Under the pieces are notes generated by a model. The model made no database searches. It was not told the origin of the DNA and was given only the letters and a program-made list of their open reading frames with translations. A program made the translations under genes and the position numbers. This document shows, in pieces, positions 33,464 to 43,000 of a DNA stretch of 64,000 bases (its first letter is position 1; every line of letters starts with the position of its first letter). This DNA is from Bacteroidota bacterium (GTDB lineage Bacteria > Bacteroidota > Bacteroidia > Flavobacteriales_F > PHOS-HE28), in contig JACTMO010000080.1 in assembly GCA_014584605.1 (NCBI GenBank), positions 1 through 64,000 of the forward strand, in the 5' to 3' direction.

Positions 33464-33471
33464 TATTTTTG
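33464..33471 (+). promoter_or_regulatory. Esterase gene -7 box
   Basis: TATTTTTG, a perfect TAnnTTTG match, 20 bases before the ATG at 33492. Confidence 0.6.
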
Positions 33472-33491
33472 CTGTGCCCAACCGCCTCCGC

Positions 33492-34739
33492 ATGCGCGCT
33501 GCCACCGCTCTCGCCCTCCTGCTTGCCGCTCCCTTGCATGCCCAGGATTGCAACATCCCCTTCACGGACTCGCTCTTCGCCGTGCAGGTGGAACCCGACC
33601 TGTGGTACGGCAACGCCCTGCGCTTCGACGGCGGCACCGACAGCCTGCGCCTGGACCTGTACAAGCCGGTGGGCGATGGGCAGACCGAGCGCCCGCTGGT
33701 GGTGCTGATCCATGGCGGCGGTTTCCACACCGGCAACCGCAACGAATTGGACGCACTGGCCGGCGAACTGGCCGAACGCGGCTGGGCCGCGGCCACCATC
33801 AGTTACCGCCTGGGTTTCTACGGCTCGTGGCTCTTCGCTCCGCCCTATGCGAACGACCCGTCCGAAGTGCGCCGTGCCATCTTCCGGGCCCAACAGGATG
33901 CCCGCGGTGCCATCCGCTTCCTGAAGGACCGCCACCTGCAGGACAGCACCAGCACCAACACCGTGTTCGCGCTGGGCTTCAGCGCCGGGGCCATCACCGC
34001 CCTGCACACTGCCTATCTGGACCAACCCGCCGAGCGTCCTGCGGACTGCGGTGCCATCGCCCCGGTGCAGCACTTCCTCAACACCTATCCGCGTCCCGAC
34101 CTGGGCGACATCGAGGGCGACCTCAACCAGAACGGGCATGACGCGACGGTGATGGGCGTGGTGAACTTCTACGGTGCGCTGCTGGATACCGCCTACCTGG
34201 AGTCGCCCAACGATGCGGCGCTCTTCTCTTACCACCAGAGCGGGGACCCCGTTGTGGGCTGCGGTGTGCAGCAACCGTACTGGGGCATCGGCCTTGGCCT
34301 GCCGGACAACAACCCCTGGCTCCAGGGTTCGTGCGCGATCGATGCGCGGGTGCAGCACCTGGGCTTCGCTCCGGGGCACTACCAGTTCCTGCTGTTCACC
34401 GGCAATGCGCATGCGGTGCACGACCCGCCCGCAGTGACCGCCCAGGCGGTGCAATGGATGCGCGACCTGTTCTGCGCCCTGTCCACGGACATGGCCACGA
34501 ACACTTCCCTGCAGGCCGCGCTGGCCCCCAATCCGGCCGGGCGGACGGTCTCCCTCACCACCGGTGCGAGCGGGTCCGTGACCTATGGTCTGTGGGATGC
34601 TTCCGGCCGCATCCTGCGGTACGGCACGATCACCGGCGGGCGTGCGGACCTCGACCTGTCCGGGCTCGCCACCGGCGTATACACCGTCCACCTCGATGGC
34701 GCAGCAGGCCATGCGCACCTTCGGCTTGTGAAGGACTAA
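33492..34739 (+). CDS. Secreted alpha/beta hydrolase with T9SS sorting domain
   Basis: 415-residue carboxylesterase-like protein. Signal MRAATALALLLAAPLHAQ; alpha/beta hydrolase core with oxyanion motif LIHGGGFHTG near 75 and nucleophile Ser164 in GFSAGAI; likely catalytic His in GNAHAVHD near 305. The last 75 residues (LAPNPAGRTVSLTTG ... LATGVYTVHLDG) are a type A T9SS sorting domain, so the enzyme is exported by the gliding-linked secretion system. The frame is open back to 31995, but that crosses the promoter and other genes. Element B starts one base after the stop codon. Confidence 0.88.
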   Translation: MRAATALALLLAAPLHAQDCNIPFTDSLFAVQVEPDLWYGNALRFDGGTDSLRLDLYKPVGDGQTERPLVVLIHGGGFHTGNRNELDALAGELAERGWAAATISYRLGFYGSWLFAPPYANDPSEVRRAIFRAQQDARGAIRFLKDRHLQDSTSTNTVFALGFSAGAITALHTAYLDQPAERPADCGAIAPVQHFLNTYPRPDLGDIEGDLNQNGHDATVMGVVNFYGALLDTAYLESPNDAALFSYHQSGDPVVGCGVQQPYWGIGLGLPDNNPWLQGSCAIDARVQHLGFAPGHYQFLLFTGNAHAVHDPPAVTAQAVQWMRDLFCALSTDMATNTSLQAALAPNPAGRTVSLTTGASGSVTYGLWDASGRILRYGTITGGRADLDLSGLATGVYTVHLDGAAGHAHLRLVKD

Positions 34740-34740
34740 G

Positions 34741-34881
34741 TGTGGAGGCCCCTATTGAGTCGGTGGATCAAGGCTTTGATCGTTGAGACCATCTCGTGAT
34801 CGGTCGTCACACGGGTTTACTCGGTCTCCGCGACCCGATCATTGATCCGCCGACTCCATAATGAACTTAGGGACCACCACA
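34741..34881. mobile_element. Foldback MITE-like element B
   Basis: 141-bp non-coding element whose ends are imperfect inverted repeats. Left: TGTGGAGGCCCCT then GAGTCGGTGGATCAA. Right (complement): TGTGGTGGTCCCT, AAGTTCATTATG, then GAGTCGGCGGATCAA, the right arm having about 9 extra bases. The interior folds too (TGATCG...GAGACC / GGTCTC...CGATCA). The right end matches element A (TGTGRTGGYCCCTAAGTTCAT). It begins one base after the esterase stop and is followed by a DUF4143 remnant. Confidence 0.7.
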
Positions 34882-34894
34882 ATAGTGGATGGTG

Positions 34895-35220
34895 CATGAT
34901 ACCGCCCTGCTCACAGCACCACTGGGCATTACCCAGGCACAGGCCCGCAAGGACAGATCCCTTTGAGGCCGCATCGTGGAGAGCACTGTGGGCGCGCATC
35001 TGCTGCACGGCGCGCGGGATGAGGGTTACCAGGTGTACTCCTGACGCGAAGGTGACTGTGAGGTGGACTTCGTCATCGAGCGCGCTGGCCGGATCACGGC
35101 CATTGAAGTGAAGAGCGGCCGTCCGCGGAACGCTCATTCCGGGCACACAACGTTCCACGCGGCCTTCGCCCCCGTCCGCAGCCTGCTCATCGGCGACGGC
35201 GGCATCCCCTGGGAGAATTC
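34895..35220 (+). pseudogene. Decayed DUF4143-type ATPase C-terminus
   Basis: One continuous reading frame, broken by two in-frame TGA codons (34964-34966 and 35042-35044), encodes the C-terminal part of an AAA-type ATP-binding protein with a DUF4143 domain. Recognisable pieces are GRIVESTVGAHLLHGARDEG, EGDCEVDFVIERAGR, ITAIEVKSGRPRN, the nuclease-like E-V-D / E-V-K signature, and RSLLIGDGGIPWE at the end. The N-terminal ATPase is missing. Both stops fall where the family usually has Trp (LWGR-VE and Y-Y-WRE). Together with element B it accounts for the stretch between the esterase gene and nth. Confidence 0.75.
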
Positions 35221-35352
35221 CTGCTGCGCCCTGCCTCGAAGCTGCTTGCGTAAGCCATCCCACGGTTCGCCCGGTGAAGCCACCGACTTGCACAGGTTCG
35301 GGACGAAGTGCGCGGAGAACGGCGCTGGTGCCAGGTCGCCCATGCATTGCTG

Positions 35353-35360
35353 CACCTTTG
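35353..35360 (+). promoter_or_regulatory. nth -7 box
   Basis: CACCTTTG, one mismatch from TAnnTTTG, 33 bases before the nth start. Confidence 0.4.
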
Positions 35361-35393
35361 CGGATCATCGCCCTGCCGCGCGCGATCCCCAAC

Positions 35394-36029
35394 ATGACCC
35401 GCAACGAGAAAGCCGCCTTTGTCGCCCGCAAGCTGGCCGCGCTCTACCCGCGCCTGCGGATCCCACTGGACCACGAGGACCCCTTCACCCTGCTGGTGGC
35501 CGTGGTCCTCAGCGCACAATGCACGGACCGGAAGGTGAACGAGATCACGCCGTTGCTCTTTGCCCGGGCGCGTACGCCGCAGCAGATGTTGAAGCTGCGC
35601 GTGGACGAGATCCAGGACATCATCCGGCCGTGCGGCCTGTCGCCCATGAAGAGCAAGGGGATCCACGGGCTGTCGCGGATCATCGTGGAGCAGCACGGCG
35701 GCCGGGTGCCGGACAGCTTTGAGGCCCTGGAAGCCCTGCCCGGCGTGGGCCACAAGACCGCCAGCGTGGTGATGTCGCAGGCCTTTGGCGTGCCCGCCTT
35801 CCCTGTGGACACGCACATCCACCGCCTGGCCTGGCGCTGGACCTTGAGCACGGGCAGGAGCGTGGAGCGCACCGAGGCCGACCTCAAGCGGCTCTTTCCT
35901 CGGGACAGCTGGAACACGCTGCACCTGCGGATCATCTTCTTTGGGCGGGAGCATTGCCCGGCGAAGGGGCATGACCCGCGGAAGTGCCCGATCTGCAGCG
36001 TGATCGGCCGCAAGGAACTGTTCGCCTGA
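35394..36029 (+). CDS. nth: Endonuclease III
   Basis: DNA glycosylase/AP lyase for oxidised pyrimidines, 211 residues. The helix-hairpin-helix with catalytic Lys (LEALPGVGHKTASVV) and catalytic Asp (FPVDTHIHRLAWR) are intact, as is LSAQCTDRKVNEIT. The C-terminal iron-sulfur site is altered: only three Cys in a C-x9-C-x2-C arrangement (HCPAKGHDPRKCPIC) instead of C-x6-C-x2-C-x5-C, so a normal [4Fe-4S] cluster is unlikely. The start at 35394 excludes the upstream open frame, which overlaps the pseudogene region. Confidence 0.93.
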   Translation: MTRNEKAAFVARKLAALYPRLRIPLDHEDPFTLLVAVVLSAQCTDRKVNEITPLLFARARTPQQMLKLRVDEIQDIIRPCGLSPMKSKGIHGLSRIIVEQHGGRVPDSFEALEALPGVGHKTASVVMSQAFGVPAFPVDTHIHRLAWRWTLSTGRSVERTEADLKRLFPRDSWNTLHLRIIFFGREHCPAKGHDPRKCPICSVIGRKELFA

Positions 36030-36046
36030 CCGGCGGGCCCACTGGC

Positions 36047-36220
36047 TCAGTTCAGCACCAGGGCCACGGTGCCGAGCGGTGGAGCATCCACCACGGCGAG
36101 CGCCTTGCTGTAGTTGAGGATGGCCTGGATGGTGGTGGCCCGGGGACCGGGTTGCAGGTCCATGCTGTTGCGGCGGAAGGACGACCGGCGTGCGGGCCGG
36201 CGGAGGGTAGAATGCTTCAT
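36047..36220 (-). CDS. Small basic hypothetical protein (57 aa)
   Basis: 57 residues: an Arg/Ser-rich N-terminus (MKHSTLRRPARRSSFRRNSM) followed by MDLQPGPRATTIQAILNYSKALAV. The second half, with its -P-x(4)-TI-x-x-I-NYSK-A pattern, resembles small proteins annotated as hypothetical across Bacteroidota. The function is unknown. It lies just downstream of the sigma factor gene on the same strand, beyond a hairpin at 36323-36348. Confidence 0.6.
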   Translation of the reverse strand: MKHSTLRRPARRSSFRRNSMDLQPGPRATTIQAILNYSKALAVVDAPPLGTVALVLN

Positions 36221-36322
36221 GCCATCGGTTCGGTGTGTGCTTTGAACGCTGGCGGCACCCTTTCTATTGCGCGGATCGGATGCGGAACGCACAGGGGGCT
36301 GGTGCTCAGGGCCTTGAAAGGC

Positions 36323-36348
36323 GAACGCCGGCTTACGGGCCGGCGTTC
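36323..36348 (-). terminator. Terminator after the sigma factor gene
   Basis: 10-bp stem GAACGCCGGC / GCCGGCGTTC with a 6-base loop; on the minus strand followed by GCCTTTCAAGG. It lies 22 bases past the sigma factor stop codon. Confidence 0.65.
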
Positions 36349-36369
36349 AAGGACATGCAGCTGGCAGGC

Positions 36370-36957
36370 CTAAGCGCGCTCCAGATGGATGTCGTGTTCC
36401 TTGATGAGCTTGCGCATGTTGATCAGCGCGTAGCGCATGCGGCCCAGGGCGGTGTTGATGCTCACCCCGGTGTGTTCGGCGATCTCCTTGAAGCTCATGC
36501 CCAGGTAGGTGCGCATGACCACCACCTCGCGCTGTTCGCCGGGCAGATGGTCGATCAGCTTGCGCACGTCCTCGTCGATCTGCACGTTCACCATCCGCTG
36601 TTCGGCGTTCTGCCCCGGCTGGGCCACGGTGGCGAACACGTCGTGGTCGTCCGTGCCCCGCAGCATCGGCATCTTCTTGTTGCGGCGGAAGTGGTCGATC
36701 ACCAGGTTGTGCGCGATGCGCATCACCCAGGGCAGGAATTTGCCCTCCTCGTTGTACTTCCCCGTCTTGAGGGTGTGCACCACCTTGATGAAGGCCTCCT
36801 GGAACAGGTCGTCCGTGACCTCCCGGTCGCGCACCATCAGGTAGACATGGCTCCACACCTTGCGCTTGTGGCGCTGGAGCAGGGTTTCGAATGCACGCTC
36901 GTCACCCGCCTGATAGGCATGCACGAGCTCCGTATCGGTGAGCACCTTCGTACGCAT
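36370..36957 (-). CDS. ECF-type RNA polymerase sigma factor
   Basis: 195-residue sigma-70 family protein with region 2 (ELVHAYQAGDERAFETLLQR, DDLFQEAFIKVV, FLPWVMRIAHNLVIDHFRR) and region 4 (LPGEQREVVVMRTYLGMSFK, EIAEHTGVSINTALGRMRYA), separated by an acidic linker. No anti-sigma factor gene is adjacent, so regulation may be transcriptional. This subgroup is widespread in Bacteroidota. Divergent from uvrA across 221 bases. Confidence 0.93.
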   Translation of the reverse strand: MRTKVLTDTELVHAYQAGDERAFETLLQRHKRKVWSHVYLMVRDREVTDDLFQEAFIKVVHTLKTGKYNEEGKFLPWVMRIAHNLVIDHFRRNKKMPMLRGTDDHDVFATVAQPGQNAEQRMVNVQIDEDVRKLIDHLPGEQREVVVMRTYLGMSFKEIAEHTGVSINTALGRMRYALINMRKLIKEHDIHLERA

Positions 36958-37178
36958 GTGACCTTCCCTTTTTGTCCGGATGTCGGGATCAACGATCCAG
37001 GGTAATGGTCACGCGATGGGCGAAGGGGTTTTGAAGGTGCTGGGCCTGTCGGCCGGTTCAGGTACAGGACGCGGCCCGAAGCAGGAACGTTGCCCGGCCG
37101 GTGTTATTGTGCCGGTGAACGTCCTTTTTCGTCCGGTTGTTGCGAAGGTAGTGATCTTCGGGAGATACGGCCCGACCG

Positions 37179-40067
37179 ATGCCTAATTTCGCGCCTCCCT
37201 TGCCCGCCCCTACACGCTCGCGCAGAACGGCAGCCGCCTCCACGAACGGTGCCCCTCCCCCGCCGCTCAGGTCCTCCGGCCTGATCCGCGTGCAGGGCGC
37301 CCGCGTCCACAACCTGCGCAACATCGATGTGGACATTCCGCGCGGTAGGCTGGTGGTGATCACCGGCCTGAGCGGCAGCGGCAAGAGCAGCCTGGCCTTC
37401 GACACGCTCTACGCCGAAGGGCAGCGCCGCTATGTGGAGAGCCTCAGCAGCTACGCCCGCCAGTTCATGGGGAGGCTGGAGAAGCCCGACGTGGACCGCA
37501 TCATCGGCATCAGCCCGGCCATCGCGATCGAACAGAAGGTGATGGCACGGAATCCGCGCAGCACGGTGGGCACCAGCACCGAGGTGTACGACCACCTGAA
37601 GCTGCTCTTCGCGCGTGTCGGCCGCACCTACAGCCCGGTGAGCGGCGAGCCCGTGAAGCGCCATGGTGTGGAGGATGTGCTGCGCGCCGTGCATGCCCAT
37701 CCGGAAGGCTCCGCCGTGCTGCTGCTCTGCCCCATCCACCTGCCGGCGGGCCGCACCCTGGCCGCCCACCTGGAGGTGCTGCACCAGCAGGGCTATGCCC
37801 GTGTGCATGACGGTACCGCCGTGCACCGCATCGAGGAGCTTCTTTCCGCGCGCAGCGTGCCCAAGGGCGAATGGAGCCTGGTGGTGGACCGCGTGAGCGT
37901 GAGCCCCGATGATCCGGAGAACGACAGCCGCATCGTGGACAGCGCCGAAGCCGCCTTCTTCGAGGGGCGGGGCGAGCTGCACCTGCTGGGCCCCGACGGA
38001 CAGGGGGGGGAACGCCGCAGGGTGTTCAGCGACCGTTTCGAGCGGGACGGCATCCGCTTCGAGGAGCCCAGCACCAACCTGTTCAGCTTCAACGACCCGG
38101 TGGGCGCCTGCCCACAGTGCGAGGGCTATGGCAGCGTGATCGGCATCGACCACGACCTGGTGGTGCCGGACCAGGGTCTGAGCGTGTATGACGAGTGCGT
38201 GGCCCCCTGGCGCGGGGAGAAGCTCGGGGAATGGCGCAAAACGTTCATCGAGCGCGCCGACCGGTACGACTTCCCCATCCACCGCCCCTACCGCGACCTG
38301 ACCCCCGCGCAACGCGAGCTGCTGTGGAAGGGCGACCGCGGCATCCAGGGCATCGACGCCTTCTTCCGCTATGTGGAGGAGAAGAGCTACAAGGTCCAGT
38401 ACCGGGTGCTGGCCAGCCGCTATCGCGGAAAGACAGTGTGCCCGGTCTGTGACGGGGCTCGCCTGCGGAAGGAAGCCTCGTACGTGCGCATCGCGGACCG
38501 GACCATCACCGACCTGGTGCGCATGCCGATCGACCGGCTGCTGGACTTCTTCCGCACCTTGGAGCTGGATGCGCACGACCGTCGCGTGGCCGCACGGCTC
38601 CTCACCGAGATCCGCAACAGGCTGCAATACCTCAGCGACGTGGGGGTGGGCTACCTCACCCTCGACCGGCGCAGCAACACCTTGAGCGGTGGGGAGACCC
38701 AGCGGATCGACCTGGCCACGAGCCTGGGCAGCAGCCTGGTGGGCAGCATGTACATCCTGGACGAGCCGAGCATCGGTCTGCATCCGCAGGACACCCGGCG
38801 GCTGATCGGCGTGCTGAAGCGCCTGCGCGACCTGGGCAACACGGTGATCGTGGTGGAGCACGACGAGGAGGTGATGCGCGCCGCCGACCACATCATCGAC
38901 ATGGGTCCCGGAGCCGGCTCGCTCGGGGGCCAGGTGGTGTTCCAGGGCGACCACACCGCGCTCGCCGGCAGCGACAGCCTGACGGCGCGCTACCTCACCG
39001 GCCGCCTGCGTATTCCCCGTCCCGCGCGTCGACGCCCCGTGAAGGACCGGCTGGTGCTGCGCGGGGCCAGGGCCAACAACCTGAAGGACATCGACGTGGC
39101 CTTCCCCCTGCACATGCTCACCGTGGTGACCGGTGTGAGCGGCAGCGGCAAGACCACCCTGGTGAAGCGCATCCTGTACCCCGCCCTGCGCCGCGAGCTG
39201 GAGGGGTTCAGCGAACGCCCCGGGGAGCACCGTGCCCTGGAAGGCGACCTGCAACGCATCGCGGCCGTGGAGCTGGTGGACCAGGACCCCATCGGCCGCA
39301 GCAGCCGCAGCAACCCCGCGACCTACGTGAAGGCCTATGAGGAGATCCGACAGCTCTTCAGCGAGCAGGAGGTGGCCCGGGTGCGCGGATACAAACCCGC
39401 CCATTTCAGCTTCAACGTGGATGGTGGCCGATGCGAGACCTGCCAGGGCGAGGGCGAGGTCCACATCGAGATGCAGTTCATGGCCGACATCCGGCTCAGC
39501 TGCGAGGCCTGCAAGGGCAAACGCTTCAAGGAGGAGATGCTCGACGTACGCTTCCTCGGCAAGGACATCGCTGCGGTGCTCGACCTCACGGTGGACGACG
39601 CCATCGACCTCTTCGGCGGGGTGCACGGCACGGCGGTCCTTTCCCGGATCGTGCAACGGTTGAAGCCCTTGCAGGACGTGGGGCTCGGCTATGTGAAGCT
39701 CGGGCAGAGCAGCAGCACCCTGAGCGGTGGCGAGGCCCAGCGCATCAAACTGGCCAGCTTCCTCACCAAGGGCCAGGAGGAGCGCCCTACCCTCTTCATC
39801 TTCGACGAGCCGACCACGGGCCTGCATGTACACGACATCGCCCGTCTTCTCAAAGCCTTCGACCTGCTCATCCACAACGGGCACAGCGTGCTGTGCATCG
39901 AGCACAACGCGGAGGTGATCGCCTGCGCCGACCACGTGATCGACCTGGGTCCCGAGGGCGGCGATGCCGGTGGGCACCTGGTGTTCGCGGGCACGCCCGA
40001 GGAACTGGTCGCGCACCCCGAAAGCCTCACCGGGGCCCACCTCCGCAGCAAGCTGCTGCAGCCCTGA
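37179..40067 (+). CDS. uvrA: Excinuclease ABC subunit A
   Basis: Damage-recognition ATPase of nucleotide excision repair, 962 residues. Two ABC modules: GLSGSGKSS / [12 protein letters not shown] / [12 protein letters not shown] and [11 protein letters not shown] / [12 protein letters not shown] / [14 protein letters not shown]. The C-terminal zinc module is intact ([11 protein letters not shown]...CEACKGKRF). In the first module only the second CxxC ([10 protein letters not shown]) remains; the preceding pair is replaced by [12 protein letters not shown], which I believe is common in this phylum. There is an N-terminal extension of about 33 Pro/Ala/Arg-rich residues. It converges on the next gene with 6 bases between. 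Confidence 0.96.
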   Translation: MPNFAPPLPAPTRSRRTAAASTNGAPPPPLRSSGLIRVQGARVHNLRNIDVDIPRGRLVVITGLSGSGKSSLAFDTLYAEGQRRYVESLSSYARQFMGRLEKPDVDRIIGISPAIAIEQKVMARNPRSTVGTSTEVYDHLKLLFARVGRTYSPVSGEPVKRHGVEDVLRAVHAHPEGSAVLLLCPIHLPAGRTLAAHLEVLHQQGYARVHDGTAVHRIEELLSARSVPKGEWSLVVDRVSVSPDDPENDSRIVDSAEAAFFEGRGELHLLGPDGQGGERRRVFSDRFERDGIRFEEPSTNLFSFNDPVGACPQCEGYGSVIGIDHDLVVPDQGLSVYDECVAPWRGEKLGEWRKTFIERADRYDFPIHRPYRDLTPAQRELLWKGDRGIQGIDAFFRYVEEKSYKVQYRVLASRYRGKTVCPVCDGARLRKEASYVRIADRTITDLVRMPIDRLLDFFRTLELDAHDRRVAARLLTEIRNRLQYLSDVGVGYLTLDRRSNTLSGGETQRIDLATSLGSSLVGSMYILDEPSIGLHPQDTRRLIGVLKRLRDLGNTVIVVEHDEEVMRAADHIIDMGPGAGSLGGQVVFQGDHTALAGSDSLTARYLTGRLRIPRPARRRPVKDRLVLRGARANNLKDIDVAFPLHMLTVVTGVSGSGKTTLVKRILYPALRRELEGFSERPGEHRALEGDLQRIAAVELVDQDPIGRSSRSNPATYVKAYEEIRQLFSEQEVARVRGYKPAHFSFNVDGGRCETCQGEGEVHIEMQFMADIRLSCEACKGKRFKEEMLDVRFLGKDIAAVLDLTVDDAIDLFGGVHGTAVLSRIVQRLKPLQDVGLGYVKLGQSSSTLSGGEAQRIKLASFLTKGQEERPTLFIFDEPTTGLHVHDIARLLKAFDLLIHNGHSVLCIEHNAEVIACADHVIDLGPEGGDAGGHLVFAGTPEELVAHPESLTGAHLRSKLLQP

Positions 40068-40073
40068 TGCGGC

Positions 40074-43000
40074 TCAGCGCAGCACGGTGACGTGGCCGCG
40101 CCGCTCCTTCATGCCGTCCTCACAGGATGGCGTATAGCGGATGATGTAGAAATAGCTGCCCTCGCTGGCCTTGCGGTCCGGGTTGTTCCCATCCCAGGTC
40201 ACGGCGAGGTTGCTGGACCGGAACACCTCCGTGCCCCAACGGTCGTAGATGGTGACCTCCACCTCCTGGCTCCCGTTGGCCTCCGGCTCGAACCGGTCGT
40301 TGACGCCGTCGCCGTTGGGGCTGAAGACGTTCGGGACCACGATGTCCGTCCCCAGCGGGTCTGGGATCACCGAGGCGATGCCGCTGTACGTGCAACCGAA
40401 CGCATCGGTGACGGTGAACCCGTAGGAGCCCTGCTCGGCGACCACGATACTGCGCGTGGTGGCGCCGTTGGACCAGGTGTACGTGATGCCTTCGTAGGGC
40501 ACCGACAGCAGTACGCTATCCCCCGGGCAGGCCACGGCTTGGATGTCCAGGGGCCTCGGGTCGGAGGCCAGGGCCACCACCACGGTGTCCGTGCCCGCAC
40601 AACCGCCCAGCGAGACATCCACCCAGTAGGTGCCGGGGGCATCGACCGTGAGGGTGGGACTGGTGGCGCCGGTGCTCCATACATGGTCCGCCGTGGCAAA
40701 GCCCGTGGTCAGCACCACCGTCCCGTCCGGGCAAAGGGTCTGGTCCGGCCCCAGGTCCACGTTCACACCGGGCACCACGGTGACGATCACCGCCGCAGCG
40801 GCACTGGTGCCGCAGAGGGTGTCGGTGACTGTCACGGTGTACGTGGTGGTGCTTCCAGGAGCGGCCAATGGGGACTGCGAAGCCGGATCGCTGAGGCCGC
40901 TCGGCGGAGACCAGCTGTAGGTATAACCGCCCTGGCCGCCGCTGACCACGGCGGTCAACTGGGTCGATCCCCCGCTGCAGATCGGCTCGGTGCCGGTGAG
41001 GGCGAGCACCACCAAGGGCACGCCCACCTGCACGGTGACGCTGTCCGTGCGCTGGCAGCCCTCGGCGCTGGTCACGGTCACGAAATACATGGTGGTCGCT
41101 GCCGGCGTGGCCGTGGGGGCCTGCAGGAAGGTGGCGTTCAGGCCCGTGGACGGCGTCCACGACCAGGTGTGGCCGGTGCCGGAGGTGGGCTGTGCGTTCA
41201 ACACCACCGACCCGCCGGCACAGATGGTGGTGTCGTCCACCAGCAGCACATCGAAGGCCTGCCCCACCTGCACGAACACCTGATCGGCATACGAACAGCC
41301 GAACTGCTGATCGACCACCTGCACGGTGTACCACTGGTCCGTGGGTGGCGTGGCCACCGGGTCCGCGATGCCGGCGTCGTTGAGCGTGGCCGCCGGGGTC
41401 CACGAGAAGGATAGCCCGGCGGTGCTATAGGTGGCGACGGCCACGTCATCGAGCGCCCAGTTGTCCTCGCCCGTGCCTCCGTTAACCAGCTGCCGCCAGC
41501 GGAAAAGTGTTGCCGCCGTCTGGGCCGGTCCGGGGATGTTCACCTGGACCACCGTGAAGGTGGGATGGGCGTATTCGTAGTAGGTGTCCAGGATGGTCCA
41601 GGCCCCTCCCCCGTTGGTGCTGTACTCGAGCACCACGTGCTCCCCGGGGTCGGCATCCTCACAGGGGGCCGTGCCCGTGGCGATCTTGATCGCGAAGCGG
41701 ACGGTGCCGCCGGTGGAGACGTCCACCGGACCCACCGCAGCGCTGCGCTGGCCCGGCCCATCGAAGTACAGCGCGTTGCCGGCCACCGAGCCGCAGGCGT
41801 TGCTGATGCTCCCGTTCAGGATGGTGCTCCACAGGGCCGAGGGCGAAAGGTCCAGCACATCGAGGCCCTGGATGAGCTGTTGGGCCGTGACGCCCAGCTG
41901 GCTCGACGCCCCGGCACAGATCAATGGGGGGGCCGCCGAGGTGTTCATCAGGAACAGGTCCCCGTTCACCACCGTCACCAGCACGCTGTCCACCGCGGCC
42001 GCACAGCCGTTGAGCGTGGAGACCTGCACCGTGTACCAGGTGGTGTGGGCCGGGCTCGCCACCGGGTCGGCGATGTCGGAGGCGTTGAGGTCGGCCGCAG
42101 GCTGCCAGTTGTAGGCATAGGTCCCGGGCGGTGACACGTCCACACCCAGCTGGACGGGTTGCAGCAGGCATGCCTGCACGCCGGTACTGTCGTTGTCGGC
42201 GAGCGCCTGCACCACGGGCGGGATGGCCAGTTCGATGCTGAAGAAGAACTGTTGCTCGCATCCGCTGATCGCCGAGGTGCCCGTCACGATGTAGACATCG
42301 GAGGTCGTGGGGGTGAACGTGTAGGTGGCCCCCTGGAACAGCACGGTGTTGGGGTCGCTGCTCGTGGTCCAGTAGGGGTCGCCCAGCGGCTGCGGGATGG
42401 AGAGCGTGATGGTGGTGTTGGTGTCCGTCAGGCAGAGCACCGTATCCATCTGCAGCGAGGGCTGGGGTGTGAAGGAGCCCACCGAGTAGGCATAGCTCTC
42501 GGCGCTGCCCATGCCGTACACGTAGGCGGTGAGACCTCCGATGCATTCCAGGGTATGGCTGCCCACCGGCAACGGCAAGGAGGCATGGGCCACGGTGGGG
42601 CATGCGGGGAAGGACGTGAAGGCGGAAAGCGGCACCGGCACCCCGTCCAGCAACACGTCGTCGGTGTTCGGTTGCTGCACGATGATGTTGACGTAGTGGT
42701 TGGTGATGACCGTGGACACCACCGTGGCGAAGGTGATGCGATCGATGCGCTGTTCCTCGGCGTTCAGCAGCAGCATGGCCGGGTCGCCGTTGTTTGCGCA
42801 GGTGATCCCCTCCATGAACTGGGCCACGACGAAGGGCTGGTTGCCCTCGAAACAGGCCGGGTCGTTGAAGCCGTTCAGCTCCACGAGGTCGCCGGCGTCC
42901 AGCGCGATCGGCGGCCCGCCGTTGACGGTCACCTGCGTGCCGTCCAGATCGGCCATGATGCGGTAGGTGTAGCGGGTGGTGGTGCTGAAGGGAACGGAGA

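Noticed and set aside
31995-33491. A 914-residue protein extending the esterase frame upstream
   Set aside because: It would run over another gene on the same strand and one on the opposite strand and across a perfect -7 box. The signal peptide begins at 33492.
34964-35044. Genuine in-genome recoding of TGA as Trp or selenocysteine
   Set aside because: TGA ends many intact genes in this window (for example coaBC, uvrA, rho), and no selenocysteine insertion structure was noticed, so it is treated as a pseudogene.
41600-43000. Frames antisense to the giant surface protein as extra genes
   Set aside because: They have no conserved motifs and follow the sense-strand periodicity.
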